This document shows, piece by piece, positions 25,199 through 34,272 of a stretch of 64,000 nucleotides of DNA. Source of the DNA: Lachnospiraceae bacterium UBA4631 (lineage in GTDB: Bacteria; Bacillota; Clostridia; Lachnospirales; Lachnospiraceae); NCBI GenBank assembly GCA_002406015.1, contig DHMX01000003.1, positions 1 through 64,000 of the forward strand, read 5' to 3'. A program made the position numbers and the translations under genes. Under the pieces are notes generated by a model. That model did no database searches. It worked only from the letters and a program-made list of their open reading frames with translations, and was not told the DNA's origin. The stretch's first letter is position 1; the number at the start of each line of letters is the position of its first letter.

Positions 25199-26992
25199 AT
25201 GAATTTACACACCATATCAAAACGAATTACGGCTATCGGCTTAAGTGCCGTCCTGATGTTTTCCGTTTCCGGCTGTGCGAAAACCCAGACCGTCAGTGCC
25301 ACTCCGAATGCCGAATTTGACGCATTTCTTGAGGAGCTTTTCTTAGAAGAGGTTACGGATAATACCCTGAATCTGCATTTTACCTTAAAGGACCCTGTCG
25401 GTTACGGAATTGAAGATATGGAACCGACCCTTGGAGATTTGGATGACCGCGACTTTTCCGGTATGGAGGAGGATTGGGATGACTTAACCGGAACCTTTGA
25501 AGAACTGACCTCCTTTGAATATAATCAGTTAGATGCCAAGCAGCAGCTTACCTATGATGTTTTATATCACTACATAGAGCAGGAATTATCTGTGCAGGAT
25601 TGTCATTATCAGGCAACAGTCTTTGGACAGGTGACGGGTGTGCAGAGCAATATGCCTTTAAATATGTCCTTATATGAGTTCTATTCCACAGACGATATTG
25701 AAGATTACCTTGCTCTTATGGACTTAATGGATGACTATTTTTCCTATTGTACTGATTATGAAGCTTACCGGACTGCGGAAGGGTACGGTATGTCAGACGG
25801 AGCCATTGAAGATGCCGTTGAACAGTGTGAGGAATTTTTAAGTCATACCGATGACAATTACCTGATTACGACCTTTGACCACCGGATTGATGCAATGGAG
25901 GGCTTATCCGACACCCAGCGGGAGGCTTACAAGGACCGGAACCGCAACCTTGTTCTGAACACCGTAATTCCTGCCTATCAGGCTATGATTGACGCACTGA
26001 ATAACCTAAAGGGAAAGAGTGCGGACCTTGGCGGTATCTGTAATTATGAAGGTGGAAAAGATTATTATGAATATATTGTTGCTCACAAAACAGGTTCTTC
26101 TAAGACAATTCCGGAAATGAAAAAGGTATTGGAGCAGGTATTGGAGGATTCTACGAATGTTATTTATGACATTTATGCAAATCAGCCGCAGGTGCTTCTG
26201 GAATATTATGGGGATGAGAATTTTATAGTAGAAGGTCTTTCCTCTCCTGCTAACTTTCTGGAATATTATAAGCAGGAAATGTTGACAGAATTTCCGGCTC
26301 CTCCGGAGGTTGAATATACCATTAGTGACATTGACCCTGCCATTGCGGATATTGTATCACCTGCCTTTTGTGTAACTCCTTGTATTGATGACTATACCCA
26401 CAATGTCATTCAGGTAAACCGCAGCGAAAATAACGGCAGTGCCGGTGCCTTGTCTGCCACCTATGCACATGAAGGGTATCCGGGACATTTATATCAAATG
26501 ACCTATTTCCTCTCCACGAATCCGTATCCGGTTCGTGATATGTTAAACTTCTTAGGCTACAGTGAGGGCTGGGCGATGTATGTGGAAATGCGGTCTTATA
26601 ATTGGATTACTTATTCAAACTATGACAGTGATTATGTCCGCAAGCTATATGTTGCCGCAGAGTTACAGAATCTGGCATTTTGCTGTCTGGCAGATATTTA
26701 TGTAAATTATTACGGCTACTCCCTTCAGGACCTGTGTGATTATATGGATGAGCTTGGATTTAATACGGAAGCGGCAGAGGGTCTTTATGATATGATGATA
26801 GAGGAGCCGGGATATTATCCGCAATATTTTGTCGGCTATCTGGAATTTGTTGAGTTGCGGGATTATGCAAAGAATCAGCTTGGTGATTCCTTTGATGAAA
26901 TCGGATACCATCAGACTATTTTAGAGACCGGTCCTTGTGACTTCGATACCCTGCGGAATCAGATGGATACCTATATTGAATCGGTGAAATGA
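25199..26992 (+). CDS. DUF885-family lipoprotein, probable metallopeptidase
   Basis: This 597-residue exported protein has a lipoprotein signal peptide (VSGC lipobox, Cys26) and then an all-helical DUF885 domain. The family zinc motif HEGYPGH is present (about residues 423-429), followed about 30 residues later by EGWAMYVE, which can supply the third ligand, in line with carboxypeptidase Taq (M32)-like folds. The mature part is strongly acidic. It probably trims peptides at the outer membrane face, but the substrate is unknown. An AAAGGAG ribosome site lies 7 nt before the ATG. It is transcribed divergently from metG. Confidence 0.88.
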   Translation: MNLHTISKRITAIGLSAVLMFSVSGCAKTQTVSATPNAEFDAFLEELFLEEVTDNTLNLHFTLKDPVGYGIEDMEPTLGDLDDRDFSGMEEDWDDLTGTFEELTSFEYNQLDAKQQLTYDVLYHYIEQELSVQDCHYQATVFGQVTGVQSNMPLNMSLYEFYSTDDIEDYLALMDLMDDYFSYCTDYEAYRTAEGYGMSDGAIEDAVEQCEEFLSHTDDNYLITTFDHRIDAMEGLSDTQREAYKDRNRNLVLNTVIPAYQAMIDALNNLKGKSADLGGICNYEGGKDYYEYIVAHKTGSSKTIPEMKKVLEQVLEDSTNVIYDIYANQPQVLLEYYGDENFIVEGLSSPANFLEYYKQEMLTEFPAPPEVEYTISDIDPAIADIVSPAFCVTPCIDDYTHNVIQVNRSENNGSAGALSATYAHEGYPGHLYQMTYFLSTNPYPVRDMLNFLGYSEGWAMYVEMRSYNWITYSNYDSDYVRKLYVAAELQNLAFCCLADIYVNYYGYSLQDLCDYMDELGFNTEAAEGLYDMMIEEPGYYPQYFVGYLEFVELRDYAKNQLGDSFDEIGYHQTILETGPCDFDTLRNQMDTYIESVK

Positions 26993-26995
26993 TTA

Positions 26996-27025
26996 TTGCC
27001 TTTCCTGTTCTATCTAGTGTATAAT
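26996..27025 (+). promoter_or_regulatory. Probable pflA promoter
   Basis: TTGCCT (26996-27001) and a perfect TATAAT (27020-27025) are spaced 18 nt, immediately after the DUF885 stop and about 25 nt before the pflA ATG. Confidence 0.5.
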
Positions 27026-27050
27026 AAGGCTCAAGATTGGAGGCTTTATT

Positions 27051-27845
27051 ATGGTAGGACGTATACATTCAATTGAAACCTTTGGAACGGTTGACGGACC
27101 CGGCACACGTTTTGTCGTGTTCTTTAAGGGCTGCCCGATGCGATGTGCATATTGCCACAATCCCGACACATGGGAGTTAAGCGGCGGCGAAGAAATGACC
27201 GTAGAGGATATTTTGGATTATTATGATAAAAACAAAGAATTTTATATGAACGGTGGAGGACTGACCGCTACCGGCGGCGAGCCTCTGGTGCAGATTGATT
27301 TTTTGACGGAACTCTTTTCGCAGGCAAAGCAGCGTGGCATTCACACTTGTCTGGACACCTCCGGCATTATGTTTCGCAGAAATGACCCGGCTGTATTTGC
27401 CAAGTTTGAGAAGCTCTCTACCGTAACCGATTTGGTTATGCTTGATATTAAGCACATTGACCCGGAGGGACATAAGAAATTAACCAAACAGCCGAATGAC
27501 AACATTCTGGATTTTGCAAACTATCTTGCCGAAAAAAATATTCCGGTATGGATTCGGCACGTAATTGTTCCGGGTATTACGGACCAGGAAGATGAGCTTA
27601 CCCGCTTAGGCTACTTTATCGGTGGCTTACGGAATCTAAAGGCATTAGATGTTCTCCCATATCATACAATGGGTGAAGTAAAGTATAAAAACCTCGGCAT
27701 TGATTATCCGTTAAAGGGGGTTCCCGCCCTCACCAGTAACGAAGCCATCATTGCCAAAGGACATATTATTGACGGTATTAAGAAGCGTAGAAAGGAGCTG
27801 GCAGAGGAAAATTCCCAAAATCAGACACAGACAGAAAACTCTTGA
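27051..27845 (+). CDS. pflA: Pyruvate formate-lyase-activating enzyme
   Basis: This 264-residue radical SAM enzyme installs the glycyl radical on pyruvate formate-lyase. The cluster motif CPMRCAYCHNPDTW (Cys in CxxxCxxC spacing) lies near residue 25-35, and the SAM-binding GGEP (in TATGGEPLVQ) follows. Length is typical. No pflB is in the window; in many clostridia pflB lies just upstream of pflA, so this copy is detached or serves a second lyase. It works only under anaerobic conditions, matching the lifestyle inferred for the host. Confidence 0.95.
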   Translation: MVGRIHSIETFGTVDGPGTRFVVFFKGCPMRCAYCHNPDTWELSGGEEMTVEDILDYYDKNKEFYMNGGGLTATGGEPLVQIDFLTELFSQAKQRGIHTCLDTSGIMFRRNDPAVFAKFEKLSTVTDLVMLDIKHIDPEGHKKLTKQPNDNILDFANYLAEKNIPVWIRHVIVPGITDQEDELTRLGYFIGGLRNLKALDVLPYHTMGEVKYKNLGIDYPLKGVPALTSNEAIIAKGHIIDGIKKRRKELAEENSQNQTQTENS

Positions 27846-27944
27846 CCTCTTGCGACAATTTTCCTAAAAGTTCTACTTGCTATAATAGGCAAAAAGGCTT
27901 AAAATTAGAGGTGGATGATAAAAATTAAAAGGAGGTTATCCGTT

Positions 27945-28115
27945 ATGGCATTCGTTATTTCTGACGCTTGTTTATCCTGTGGTGCCTGTGCCGGTTCTTG
28001 TCCGGTTGGTGCTATTTCTGAAGGTGACGGCCAGTTTGTAATCGACGCTGATACATGCATCAGCTGTGGTTCTTGTGCCGGTTCTTGCCCAGCAGGAGCT
28101 ATTTCAGAGGAATAA
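27945..28115 (+). CDS. 2[4Fe-4S] ferredoxin
   Basis: This 56-residue clostridial-type ferredoxin carries two repeats of the cluster motif: CLSCGACAGSCPVGAI and CISCGSCAGSCPAGAI. The halves are almost identical, reflecting the known gene duplication of this family. Start ATG 27945 is chosen because GGAGG lies 9 nt upstream and the protein then matches the classical length; an upstream in-frame ATG would add ten basic residues. It carries low-potential electrons in the cytosol, for example for pyruvate:ferredoxin oxidoreductase or hydrogenase. Confidence 0.96.
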   Translation: MAFVISDACLSCGACAGSCPVGAISEGDGQFVIDADTCISCGSCAGSCPAGAISEE

Positions 28116-28139
28116 ATAAGATACATCAAGTGTGATAAA

Positions 28140-28186
28140 AGAGAATCGCTGCCTGACCTGATGTGATGGTAGCGATTCTCTTTTTG
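28140..28186 (+). terminator. Intrinsic terminator after the ferredoxin gene
   Basis: AGAGAATCGCT (28140-28150) pairs with AGCGATTCTCT (28171-28181) and is followed by a T5 tract. It is the strongest textbook terminator in this part of the window. Confidence 0.88.
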
Positions 28187-28219
28187 CTTAAAACTGCATT
28201 CAGAAAGTGAAGGATATAT

Positions 28220-28972
28220 ATGGAAGTTATAAAAATATTGGCTCTGGCTGTTGTGAGTATCCTCATGCTCTATCTTCTGATTCTGGTTATCAGTGCTTTG
28301 CTGGTACCGTTCAGCCGGGAATATACAAAAAACAGCCGCTTCTATCGATTTCTGCTATACAGCTTTACCGCTATCTCCTTAAAGGTCGTCCGGGTCCGGC
28401 TTCATGTAACCGGCATCCAGAAGCTTCCGAAGGATTCGCGGTTCCTTCTGGTATGCAATCACAGGTCCAAGTTTGACCCGATTGTAACCTGGCAGGTATT
28501 TAGAAAACAGGATCTTGCATTCATATCCAAGCCTGAGAATTTTCAGATTCCGGTATTTGGACATTTGATTCACCGTTGCTGCTTTCTTCCGATAGACCGG
28601 GAACAGCCGAAAAATGCCATGAAAACCATTTTAAAGGCTGTGAAATTAATAAAAGACAATCAGGTATCCATTGCCGTTTACCCGGAGGGTACCCGAAGCA
28701 AGGACTTGACATTACTGCCGTTTCATAACGGTGTCCTGAAAATCGCACAAAAAGCAGATGTGCCGATTGTTGTGTTATCAATTCACGGAACCGAAACGAT
28801 ACATCGGAATTATCCCCTGCATCATTCGGATGTATATATAGATGTTCTGGACGTTCTTTCTACAGAATATGTTCACGAACATACCACTGCAGAGCTTGGT
28901 GATTACATCCGCTCTGAAATGGAAACCGCACTACAAGATTATACTGTCCATGAAGGAGGACTTAACTCATGA
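28220..28972 (+). CDS. plsC: 1-acyl-sn-glycerol-3-phosphate acyltransferase
   Basis: In this 250-residue membrane enzyme an N-terminal transmembrane helix (about 4-26) precedes the acyltransferase domain, with catalytic NHRSKFDPI (NHx4D) and the substrate-binding YPEGTRSKD. It converts lysophosphatidate to phosphatidate. Its stop overlaps the start of the lipid kinase gene (28969-28972), so the two products are made together, joining phosphatidate synthesis with lipid phosphorylation. Confidence 0.92.
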   Translation: MEVIKILALAVVSILMLYLLILVISALLVPFSREYTKNSRFYRFLLYSFTAISLKVVRVRLHVTGIQKLPKDSRFLLVCNHRSKFDPIVTWQVFRKQDLAFISKPENFQIPVFGHLIHRCCFLPIDREQPKNAMKTILKAVKLIKDNQVSIAVYPEGTRSKDLTLLPFHNGVLKIAQKADVPIVVLSIHGTETIHRNYPLHHSDVYIDVLDVLSTEYVHEHTTAELGDYIRSEMETALQDYTVHEGGLNS

Positions 28973-29829
28973 CTAAGAAATACATATTATACAACCCGCT
29001 CGCGTGTAACGGAAAAGGAGAGGAGGAATCTAAAAAGCTGTTAGCCCTGATGCCGGAACAGGAGCTTATTTATCAAAACGTGCTTGATATTGAGGACTAT
29101 GCGGAGTATTTATCTAAAATAGATGCCAATGACTCTATCATTGTCTGTGGCGGAGACGGCACCTTGAACCGGTTTATTAATAACATTGCCGGGCTTTCCG
29201 TTCCGAATCCGATTCTCTATTATCCGGCAGGCAGCGGCAATGACTTTTTACGGGATTTAGAAAAAGAACGGGATACCGTTCCGTTCCGGATTAACCAGTA
29301 TATAAAGAAGCTTCCTACCGTAACCGTAAACGGAACCGATTACCTGTTCTTAAACGGAATCGGCTATGGGATTGACGGCTATTGCTGTGAGGTTGCGGAT
29401 AAGCTTCATGAGCATTCAAATAAGCCGGCAAACTATACCGCAATTGCTATCAAAGGACTGCTGTTTCATTATCATCCGACCAACGCAACCATTACCGTTG
29501 ACGGTGTGAAGCATACCTATGAACACGTCTGGCTGGCTCCTACCATGAACGGTCGCTTTTACGGCGGCGGCATGATGATAACACCAAAGCAGAATCGTCT
29601 GCAAAACGAAACCCTGTCTGTGGCTGTTATGTATGGCTCCGGAAAGCTTAAGACCTTAACTGTATTTCCTACTATTTTCAAGGGTGAACATGTAAAACAT
29701 ACCGAAATGGTTGAAATCTTAACCGGCAAAGACATTACCGTAGAATTTGACCAGCCGACAGCCTTGCAGATAGACGGAGAAACCATTCTGGGTGTCACCG
29801 CCTATCATGCACAGGCTGCTACTGACTAG
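28969..29829 (+). CDS. YegS/DagK-family lipid kinase
   Basis: This 286-residue cytosolic or peripheral kinase has the diacylglycerol-kinase catalytic motif GGDGTLNRFIN (about 62-72) and the later conserved GSGNDFLR. This family phosphorylates diacylglycerol or related lipids with ATP. It is coupled to plsC by a 4-nt overlap. DgkB-like recycling of diacylglycerol from lipoteichoic acid synthesis is the likely role and would feed phosphatidate made by PlsC, but the lipid specificity is not visible. Confidence 0.88.
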   Translation: MTKKYILYNPLACNGKGEEESKKLLALMPEQELIYQNVLDIEDYAEYLSKIDANDSIIVCGGDGTLNRFINNIAGLSVPNPILYYPAGSGNDFLRDLEKERDTVPFRINQYIKKLPTVTVNGTDYLFLNGIGYGIDGYCCEVADKLHEHSNKPANYTAIAIKGLLFHYHPTNATITVDGVKHTYEHVWLAPTMNGRFYGGGMMITPKQNRLQNETLSVAVMYGSGKLKTLTVFPTIFKGEHVKHTEMVEILTGKDITVEFDQPTALQIDGETILGVTAYHAQAATD

Positions 29830-29838
29830 TCCTTATAA

Positions 29839-30783
29839 TCATAATATCGTTCCTTTTCCCAATAACGTCGCCATGACAGCTTTTTCTGCGTGGCGGCGGT
29901 TTTCTGCCTGATCCAGAATATGCTCCAGATTCTTATCAACTACCTCCTGAGAAATCTCATATCCAACGTGCATCGGCATATCATGAAGCACAATAGCATG
30001 ACTTCCTTCTACAAACTGGCTGTTAATCTGATATGGCATCATCATGCTCAAGGTCTTTTCCTTCTGCTCTGCATATGCAGGATTGTTGAAAAATTCCATA
30101 TCTACCCATGTATCGGTATATAATACATCCATGTCTTTTACATAAGACTTTGCTTCTTCCATGGACATTTCCGGATTCAGCTCTACATAATAACCGGTAG
30201 CCTTTGCTTTCTCATAAAAATCCGCATCCACTGCTGTATCGTTTACTAACGGTGTCAGACCATACAGGGTTCCGGTCTCCATCTTAGAGAAAAATTCCAC
30301 CAGAGAATTAAATACATTATTCTTTGCACCGATATATAAGAACTTCACATCCAGTGTGCCGAACTTCTCAAGCAGTGTCAATGCATCTGCAAGAATCTGA
30401 CATGGATGATAGGTACTGTCACAGCCATTAATAAACGGAACGGTGGTATTTGCTCCAAATAATTCTACGGTTTCGTTTTTAATCAGTCTCGCCATAATAA
30501 TGTCTACGTTCCGGCCTACATATCTCAGTTCTGAGATTGGTTCACCCAGAACAAAGTTTGAATCCTTCCACAACTGATTATAGTAAGTTCCGCCCAGTTC
30601 TGTAATGCCGGTGGTAAATGATAAAAAGGTTCTTGTTGATGTCTTTTCAAACAGCGTATATAGCTTCTTGCCCTTCAAAATCTCCCGATACTTTTCCGGA
30701 TACCGCTTCATATCCAATGCAAGATTCAAAATATCTGTTAATTCCTCTTTGCTATGTTCCTTAAAATTTAACATATTCTTCAT
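29839..30783 (-). CDS. Ornithine-carbamoyltransferase-like protein with altered substrate motifs
   Basis: This 314-residue two-domain carbamoyltransferase keeps the carbamoyl-phosphate site: FEKTSTRT (Ser49-Thr50-Arg51-Thr52) and HPCQ (126-129). The second-substrate site is changed. Ornithine enzymes have HCLP and SMG loops; here these read HDMP (267-270, catalytic Cys replaced by Asp268) and DTWVDME (224-230, SMG replaced by DME). The 80s-type loop is also atypical (VLGEPISELRYVGR). An ornithine substrate is therefore doubtful, and it may be a transcarbamylase for another amine or amino acid. It has a consensus promoter and no arginine genes nearby. Confidence 0.85.
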   Translation of the reverse strand: MKNMLNFKEHSKEELTDILNLALDMKRYPEKYREILKGKKLYTLFEKTSTRTFLSFTTGITELGGTYYNQLWKDSNFVLGEPISELRYVGRNVDIIMARLIKNETVELFGANTTVPFINGCDSTYHPCQILADALTLLEKFGTLDVKFLYIGAKNNVFNSLVEFFSKMETGTLYGLTPLVNDTAVDADFYEKAKATGYYVELNPEMSMEEAKSYVKDMDVLYTDTWVDMEFFNNPAYAEQKEKTLSMMMPYQINSQFVEGSHAIVLHDMPMHVGYEISQEVVDKNLEHILDQAENRRHAEKAVMATLLGKGTIL

Positions 30784-30825
30784 GCTATAATTTCCCCTTA
30801 TCTTTGAGAATGATTTTGAATCTTT

Positions 30826-30854
30826 ATTATATGATTATCAACGCGGTATGTCAA
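30826..30854 (-). promoter_or_regulatory. Consensus sigma-A promoter of the carbamoyltransferase gene
   Basis: On the minus strand TTGACA (30854-30849) and TATAAT (30831-30826) are both perfect and spaced 17 nt. This predicts strong expression, with transcription starting about 35 nt before the ATG. Confidence 0.85.
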
Positions 30855-30859
30855 TGCGT

Positions 30860-31558
30860 CTATCTTCTCGCCTTTTGTTTTTTCCCGAATAAGCTCTTTT
30901 TATGCTTCCGCTTGGCATCCTCCGCAGCAGCCGCCGCCTCTGCATTTGCCCGCTGTTTTGTACGAAGCACCTCATCCAGCTTCCGGAACCGCTCCTCCTG
31001 CCGTTCCTCATTTTCCCGCATCACATAGTCCATCTGCTTAATGACACGCTCGGATACCTTGTCCGATACTTCATTGCTGATAGCTCCGGTTAAGGAACGG
31101 TTATTTGCCTCCAATGCCTTACCGATAATTTTTGTCATTATCTCCTGAAACTGCTCCATTTTTAGCTCTGCCGACATTGGATTAATGGGTGCCTGCTGCG
31201 TGGCTGTAATCATTTCTGTGTTATTATTCTGCCGCATTTCTATAACTTTTCCGTGTGTAGGTTTGGTATGTACCTCCGGTGTAAGCTCGTCCCTCTGCTC
31301 CATAATCACCTTCCAGTTAAAATCAGGATTCTTATATAATTCCGGCAGAAGCTGTTTGATTGCCTTTAATTGAAGTCCCTGGTCCTTCATTTCCCGGACT
31401 GCCTGCAATACCCGAATATCGTCTGCCGTATAATAACGATGCCCCATCTCATTTCGATTAATCTTCATATCCAGTTCTTCTTCCCAATAACGCAGAACGT
31501 GCGGCTCTACCTTTAATTGCTTGGAAGTATCAGATATTAAATATCGTGTCTCATTCAT
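30860..31558 (-). CDS. MerR-type regulator with long coiled-coil tail
   Basis: In this 232-residue protein residues 1-75 form a MerR winged helix: YLISDTSKQLKVEPHVLRYW and the wing NEMGHRYYTADDIRVLQAV. No metal or drug-binding cysteines follow. Instead there is a Gln/Asn-rich linker and a charged coiled coil (about 125-225) ending in a very basic tail (KRKHKKSLFGKKQKARR). This layout recalls RacA-like chromosome-organising proteins as well as transcription factors. The ribosome site lies inside a hairpin just upstream. It is the last gene of the dnaB-side cluster. Confidence 0.75.
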   Translation of the reverse strand: MNETRYLISDTSKQLKVEPHVLRYWEEELDMKINRNEMGHRYYTADDIRVLQAVREMKDQGLQLKAIKQLLPELYKNPDFNWKVIMEQRDELTPEVHTKPTHGKVIEMRQNNNTEMITATQQAPINPMSAELKMEQFQEIMTKIIGKALEANNRSLTGAISNEVSDKVSERVIKQMDYVMRENEERQEERFRKLDEVLRTKQRANAEAAAAAEDAKRKHKKSLFGKKQKARR

Positions 31559-31564
31559 AAAAAA

Positions 31565-31620
31565 GAATCCCCCTTCGTGTATCTATTCATTCCTGCTATC
31601 ATGATACACTAAGGGAGATT
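31565..31620 (-). promoter_or_regulatory. Terminator-like hairpin that covers the ribosome site of the MerR-type gene
   Basis: On the minus strand AATCTCCCTTAGTGTATC (31620-31603) can pair with GATACACGAAGGGGGATT (31583-31566), followed by CTTTTTT and then the ATG at 31558. The stem plus T tract is a good intrinsic terminator for the upstream operon. The 3' arm also contains AGGGGGA, the only plausible ribosome site for the gene. The hairpin could therefore limit translation of readthrough transcripts. Confidence 0.6.
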
Positions 31621-31708
31621 TCTTCTACAATTTCTATCGTATTCTATTATATCCGTCTTTCTGACAAATTTTGCACATCTTCTGTGGCATCCGCCACGTA
31701 CACAATTC

Positions 31709-32461
31709 CTATGAAATACCTTGTAAAAGCCGTTGGGTATCATAGTAATATATGATATTCACAACCCGGTGGGAGGTATCATTTACCACCAGTATCAATG
31801 CACTGCCGTCCACACCTACAAAGTATTCCGAAGTGCTGCCGGACTTCTGTAAATCCTCCAGCATATTAAAATACCGGCTGTATCTATAACCGGCACTGTC
31901 TTCACCGGAGATAATCTGTTCATCTCCGCTGCTTAACAGAAGGTGGCTGATAGAATCTCCAACCTTTATACCGAATACAGAATATTTTCTGCCGGTAAAG
32001 GAGATTCCCTGCTGCCTGCCGTTATAGTAGATTACATTCAAACCTTCATCTGCTGTCGAATATACCTGAAACCCGGTAGTATCTCCATTCGGAATACTTA
32101 AATACTTGACTGCGGCTGCGTTCTCCTGAAAGGTAACGCCCAAGGTCTGCTCTAATTCCGTTTGTGACATCCGCAGGTACGAATCCAGTGCGGTCTTCTT
32201 ATTCCACGGAACAAGCGTCAATATAAGTGCAATGACCGCAGCAGCAATGATAAAAATAACGAACTTCGGCACATGAATCTGACGTGTGGATTCCGGTATG
32301 GTTGTTACCGCAGGCTTCTCTATAGCCATATCCTTGTTCGGTACATGGTAATATCCGTCGGAAGCTGCTGCATCCGGCTTCTCCTGTTGGGTTTCCTCCT
32401 GCTCGTTTCCGTCTAATCTAAATTCCATCGTTTGCTTCTCCCCTCTATCTGTATCCGCCAC
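31709..32461 (-). CDS. Single-pass membrane protein, unknown function
   Basis: In this 250-residue protein an acidic cytosolic N-terminus (1-65) is followed by one transmembrane helix (about 67-85, FVIFIIAAAVIALILTLV) and an outer domain of about 165 residues with repeated strands (TTGFQVYSTADEGLNVIYY, YSVFGIKVGDSISHLLLSSG, VVNIIYYYDTQRL). The helix-then-KVGDS pattern hints at a sensor or peptidase-inhibitor-like fold, but no family was recognised. It begins immediately after the dnaB stop and belongs to the same operon. Confidence 0.7.
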   Translation of the reverse strand: MADTDRGEKQTMEFRLDGNEQEETQQEKPDAAASDGYYHVPNKDMAIEKPAVTTIPESTRQIHVPKFVIFIIAAAVIALILTLVPWNKKTALDSYLRMSQTELEQTLGVTFQENAAAVKYLSIPNGDTTGFQVYSTADEGLNVIYYNGRQQGISFTGRKYSVFGIKVGDSISHLLLSSGDEQIISGEDSAGYRYSRYFNMLEDLQKSGSTSEYFVGVDGSALILVVNDTSHRVVNIIYYYDTQRLLQGIS

Positions 32462-33811
32462 CTATGAACGCCGGCTGCGTTCCAGATTCACGAATTTTGT
32501 ATATTCGCCCTGCCAGCCCAGCATAACCGTACCGGTGGCACCATTTCTCTGCTTGGCAATAATAATCTCTGCCTTATTCTTGTCCTCCTCCGGCAAGTCA
32601 TCCCGATATTTATCCTCACGATATATGAACATAACCACATCGGCATCCTGCTCTATAGAACCGGATTCCCGCAAATCCGACAGCATTGGACGATGGTCGG
32701 TTCTTGCTTCTACCGCCCGGCTTAACTGTGACAATGCAATAATCGGCACATCTAATTCCTTTGCCAGCACCTTCAGACCTCTGGATATTTCCGATACCTC
32801 CTGCTGTCTGGAATCCGTTCTGCCGTTTCCGCTCATCAACTGTAAGTAATCTATGATAATTAAGCCTACGTTATGCCGCTGCTTTAATTTCCTGCACTTA
32901 TTTCGTATATCTCCAATTGTGACATTGGACTGGTCTTCGATAAACAGCTTTGTCCCACCTATTATATTCGAGCTTTCATACAGCTTTAACCACTGGTCAT
33001 CCTGTAAATTACCGGTTCTTATATTCTGCGAATTTACCTGTGATTCCATCGCAATCATACGCTGAACCAACTGCTCCTTATTCATCTCGAAGTTAAAGAT
33101 AGCAACCGGTACATCGGTTTTTAATATTACATATTCTGCAATATTAAGCACGAATGCGGTCTTTCCCATTGCAGGTCTAGCTGCAACCAGAATCAGTTCC
33201 GAGCCATGCAGACCGGTCAGCATATCATCCAAATCCAGAAAGCCGGTCGGTACACCGGTAACATTTCCCTGCTGCTTTGCTGCTTCCCGGATATTTCGCA
33301 ACACATTATCCACAACCTGACGAATCGGAACAATATCGTCTCCGTTATTGGCATTCTGCGTCATTTCAAGAACCTGATTCTCAATGTTGCTTAGAATATT
33401 GGCAGAGGAATCCTTTAAGGTATAGCACTCATTGGCTGCGTTTTCTGCCAGCTTGATGACCCGCCGCATATTTGCCCGGTCCTTGACAATCTCTGCATAT
33501 TTCTTCGCATTTGCAGAGGTTGGAACCGCACTCATCAGCTCCTGCATAGTCTCAATACCATATACGGATTCCGGAACTCCCTTCTCCTTCAGGCGTTCCA
33601 TTAAGGTTATCAGGTCTATCGAGGTTCCCTCATGATACAGCTCTACCATAGCCTCAAAAATGACTCCGTACTGTGTCTGGTAGAAATCATCCTTTGTCAG
33701 CATATCTGCAACATTTACGACAGCCTCCCGGCTCATCAGCATGGATGCCAGCACTGCCTGTTCAGACTCTACACTATTTGGTTGTATTTTTCGAATTACC
33801 GCTTCATCCAT
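32462..33811 (-). CDS. dnaB: Replicative DNA helicase
   Basis: This 449-residue hexameric 5'-3' helicase works at the replication fork. An N-terminal helical domain (1-110) precedes the RecA-like motor with Walker A ARPAMGKTAF (about 207-216), Walker B LIIIDYLQLMSG, and the C-terminal motifs SQLSRAVEARTDHRP and RQRNGATG-like AKQRNGATG. No intein interrupts it. It lies 13 nt after rplI, in the conserved Firmicute order gdpP-rplI-dnaB. Confidence 0.97.
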   Translation of the reverse strand: MDEAVIRKIQPNSVESEQAVLASMLMSREAVVNVADMLTKDDFYQTQYGVIFEAMVELYHEGTSIDLITLMERLKEKGVPESVYGIETMQELMSAVPTSANAKKYAEIVKDRANMRRVIKLAENAANECYTLKDSSANILSNIENQVLEMTQNANNGDDIVPIRQVVDNVLRNIREAAKQQGNVTGVPTGFLDLDDMLTGLHGSELILVAARPAMGKTAFVLNIAEYVILKTDVPVAIFNFEMNKEQLVQRMIAMESQVNSQNIRTGNLQDDQWLKLYESSNIIGGTKLFIEDQSNVTIGDIRNKCRKLKQRHNVGLIIIDYLQLMSGNGRTDSRQQEVSEISRGLKVLAKELDVPIIALSQLSRAVEARTDHRPMLSDLRESGSIEQDADVVMFIYREDKYRDDLPEEDKNKAEIIIAKQRNGATGTVMLGWQGEYTKFVNLERSRRS

Positions 33812-33824
33812 TGCCTGTCAGTTC

Positions 33825-34271
33825 CTATCCTTCTGTTACCTTTACCTTCAATTCCGCTGTTACCTTCGGATGTAACTTTAATACCACATTATGAACACCC
33901 AAGGACTTAATGCTTTCCTTTAACTGAATCTTCTTCTTGTCAAGGTCATAGCCTAACTGCTCATTGGCTGCCTCTGCAATTTCCTTTGAAGAAATCGAGC
34001 CGAAAGTCTTTCCACCCTCACCCAGCTTAAGACTCAGTACAATTTCCTTATCCTTTAACTCGGCTGCCAGCTCCTTTGCGGCTGCTAAATGCTCGGCTGC
34101 CACCTTTTCTTCATTTGCCTTCTGTAGCTTTAAGTCATTCAGATTCTTGCTGTTTGCTTCCAGACCAAGCTTCTTCGGCAGAATAAAGTTACGGGCATAT
34201 CCGTCATTGACCTTTACAATCTGTCCCTTTTTTCCTAATGCTTTCACATCCTGTAATAAGATTACTTCCAT
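33825..34271 (-). CDS. rplI: 50S ribosomal protein L9
   Basis: This 148-residue protein has a classic bL9 N-terminal domain (MEVILLQDVKALGKKGQIV, then VNDGYARNFILPK), a long charged connecting helix (about 42-75) and a C-terminal RNA-binding domain. It binds 23S rRNA near the L1 stalk. It sits 1 nt after gdpP and 13 nt before dnaB. Confidence 0.98.
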   Translation of the reverse strand: MEVILLQDVKALGKKGQIVKVNDGYARNFILPKKLGLEANSKNLNDLKLQKANEEKVAAEHLAAAKELAAELKDKEIVLSLKLGEGGKTFGSISSKEIAEAANEQLGYDLDKKKIQLKESIKSLGVHNVVLKLHPKVTAELKVKVTEG

Positions 34272-34272
34272 G

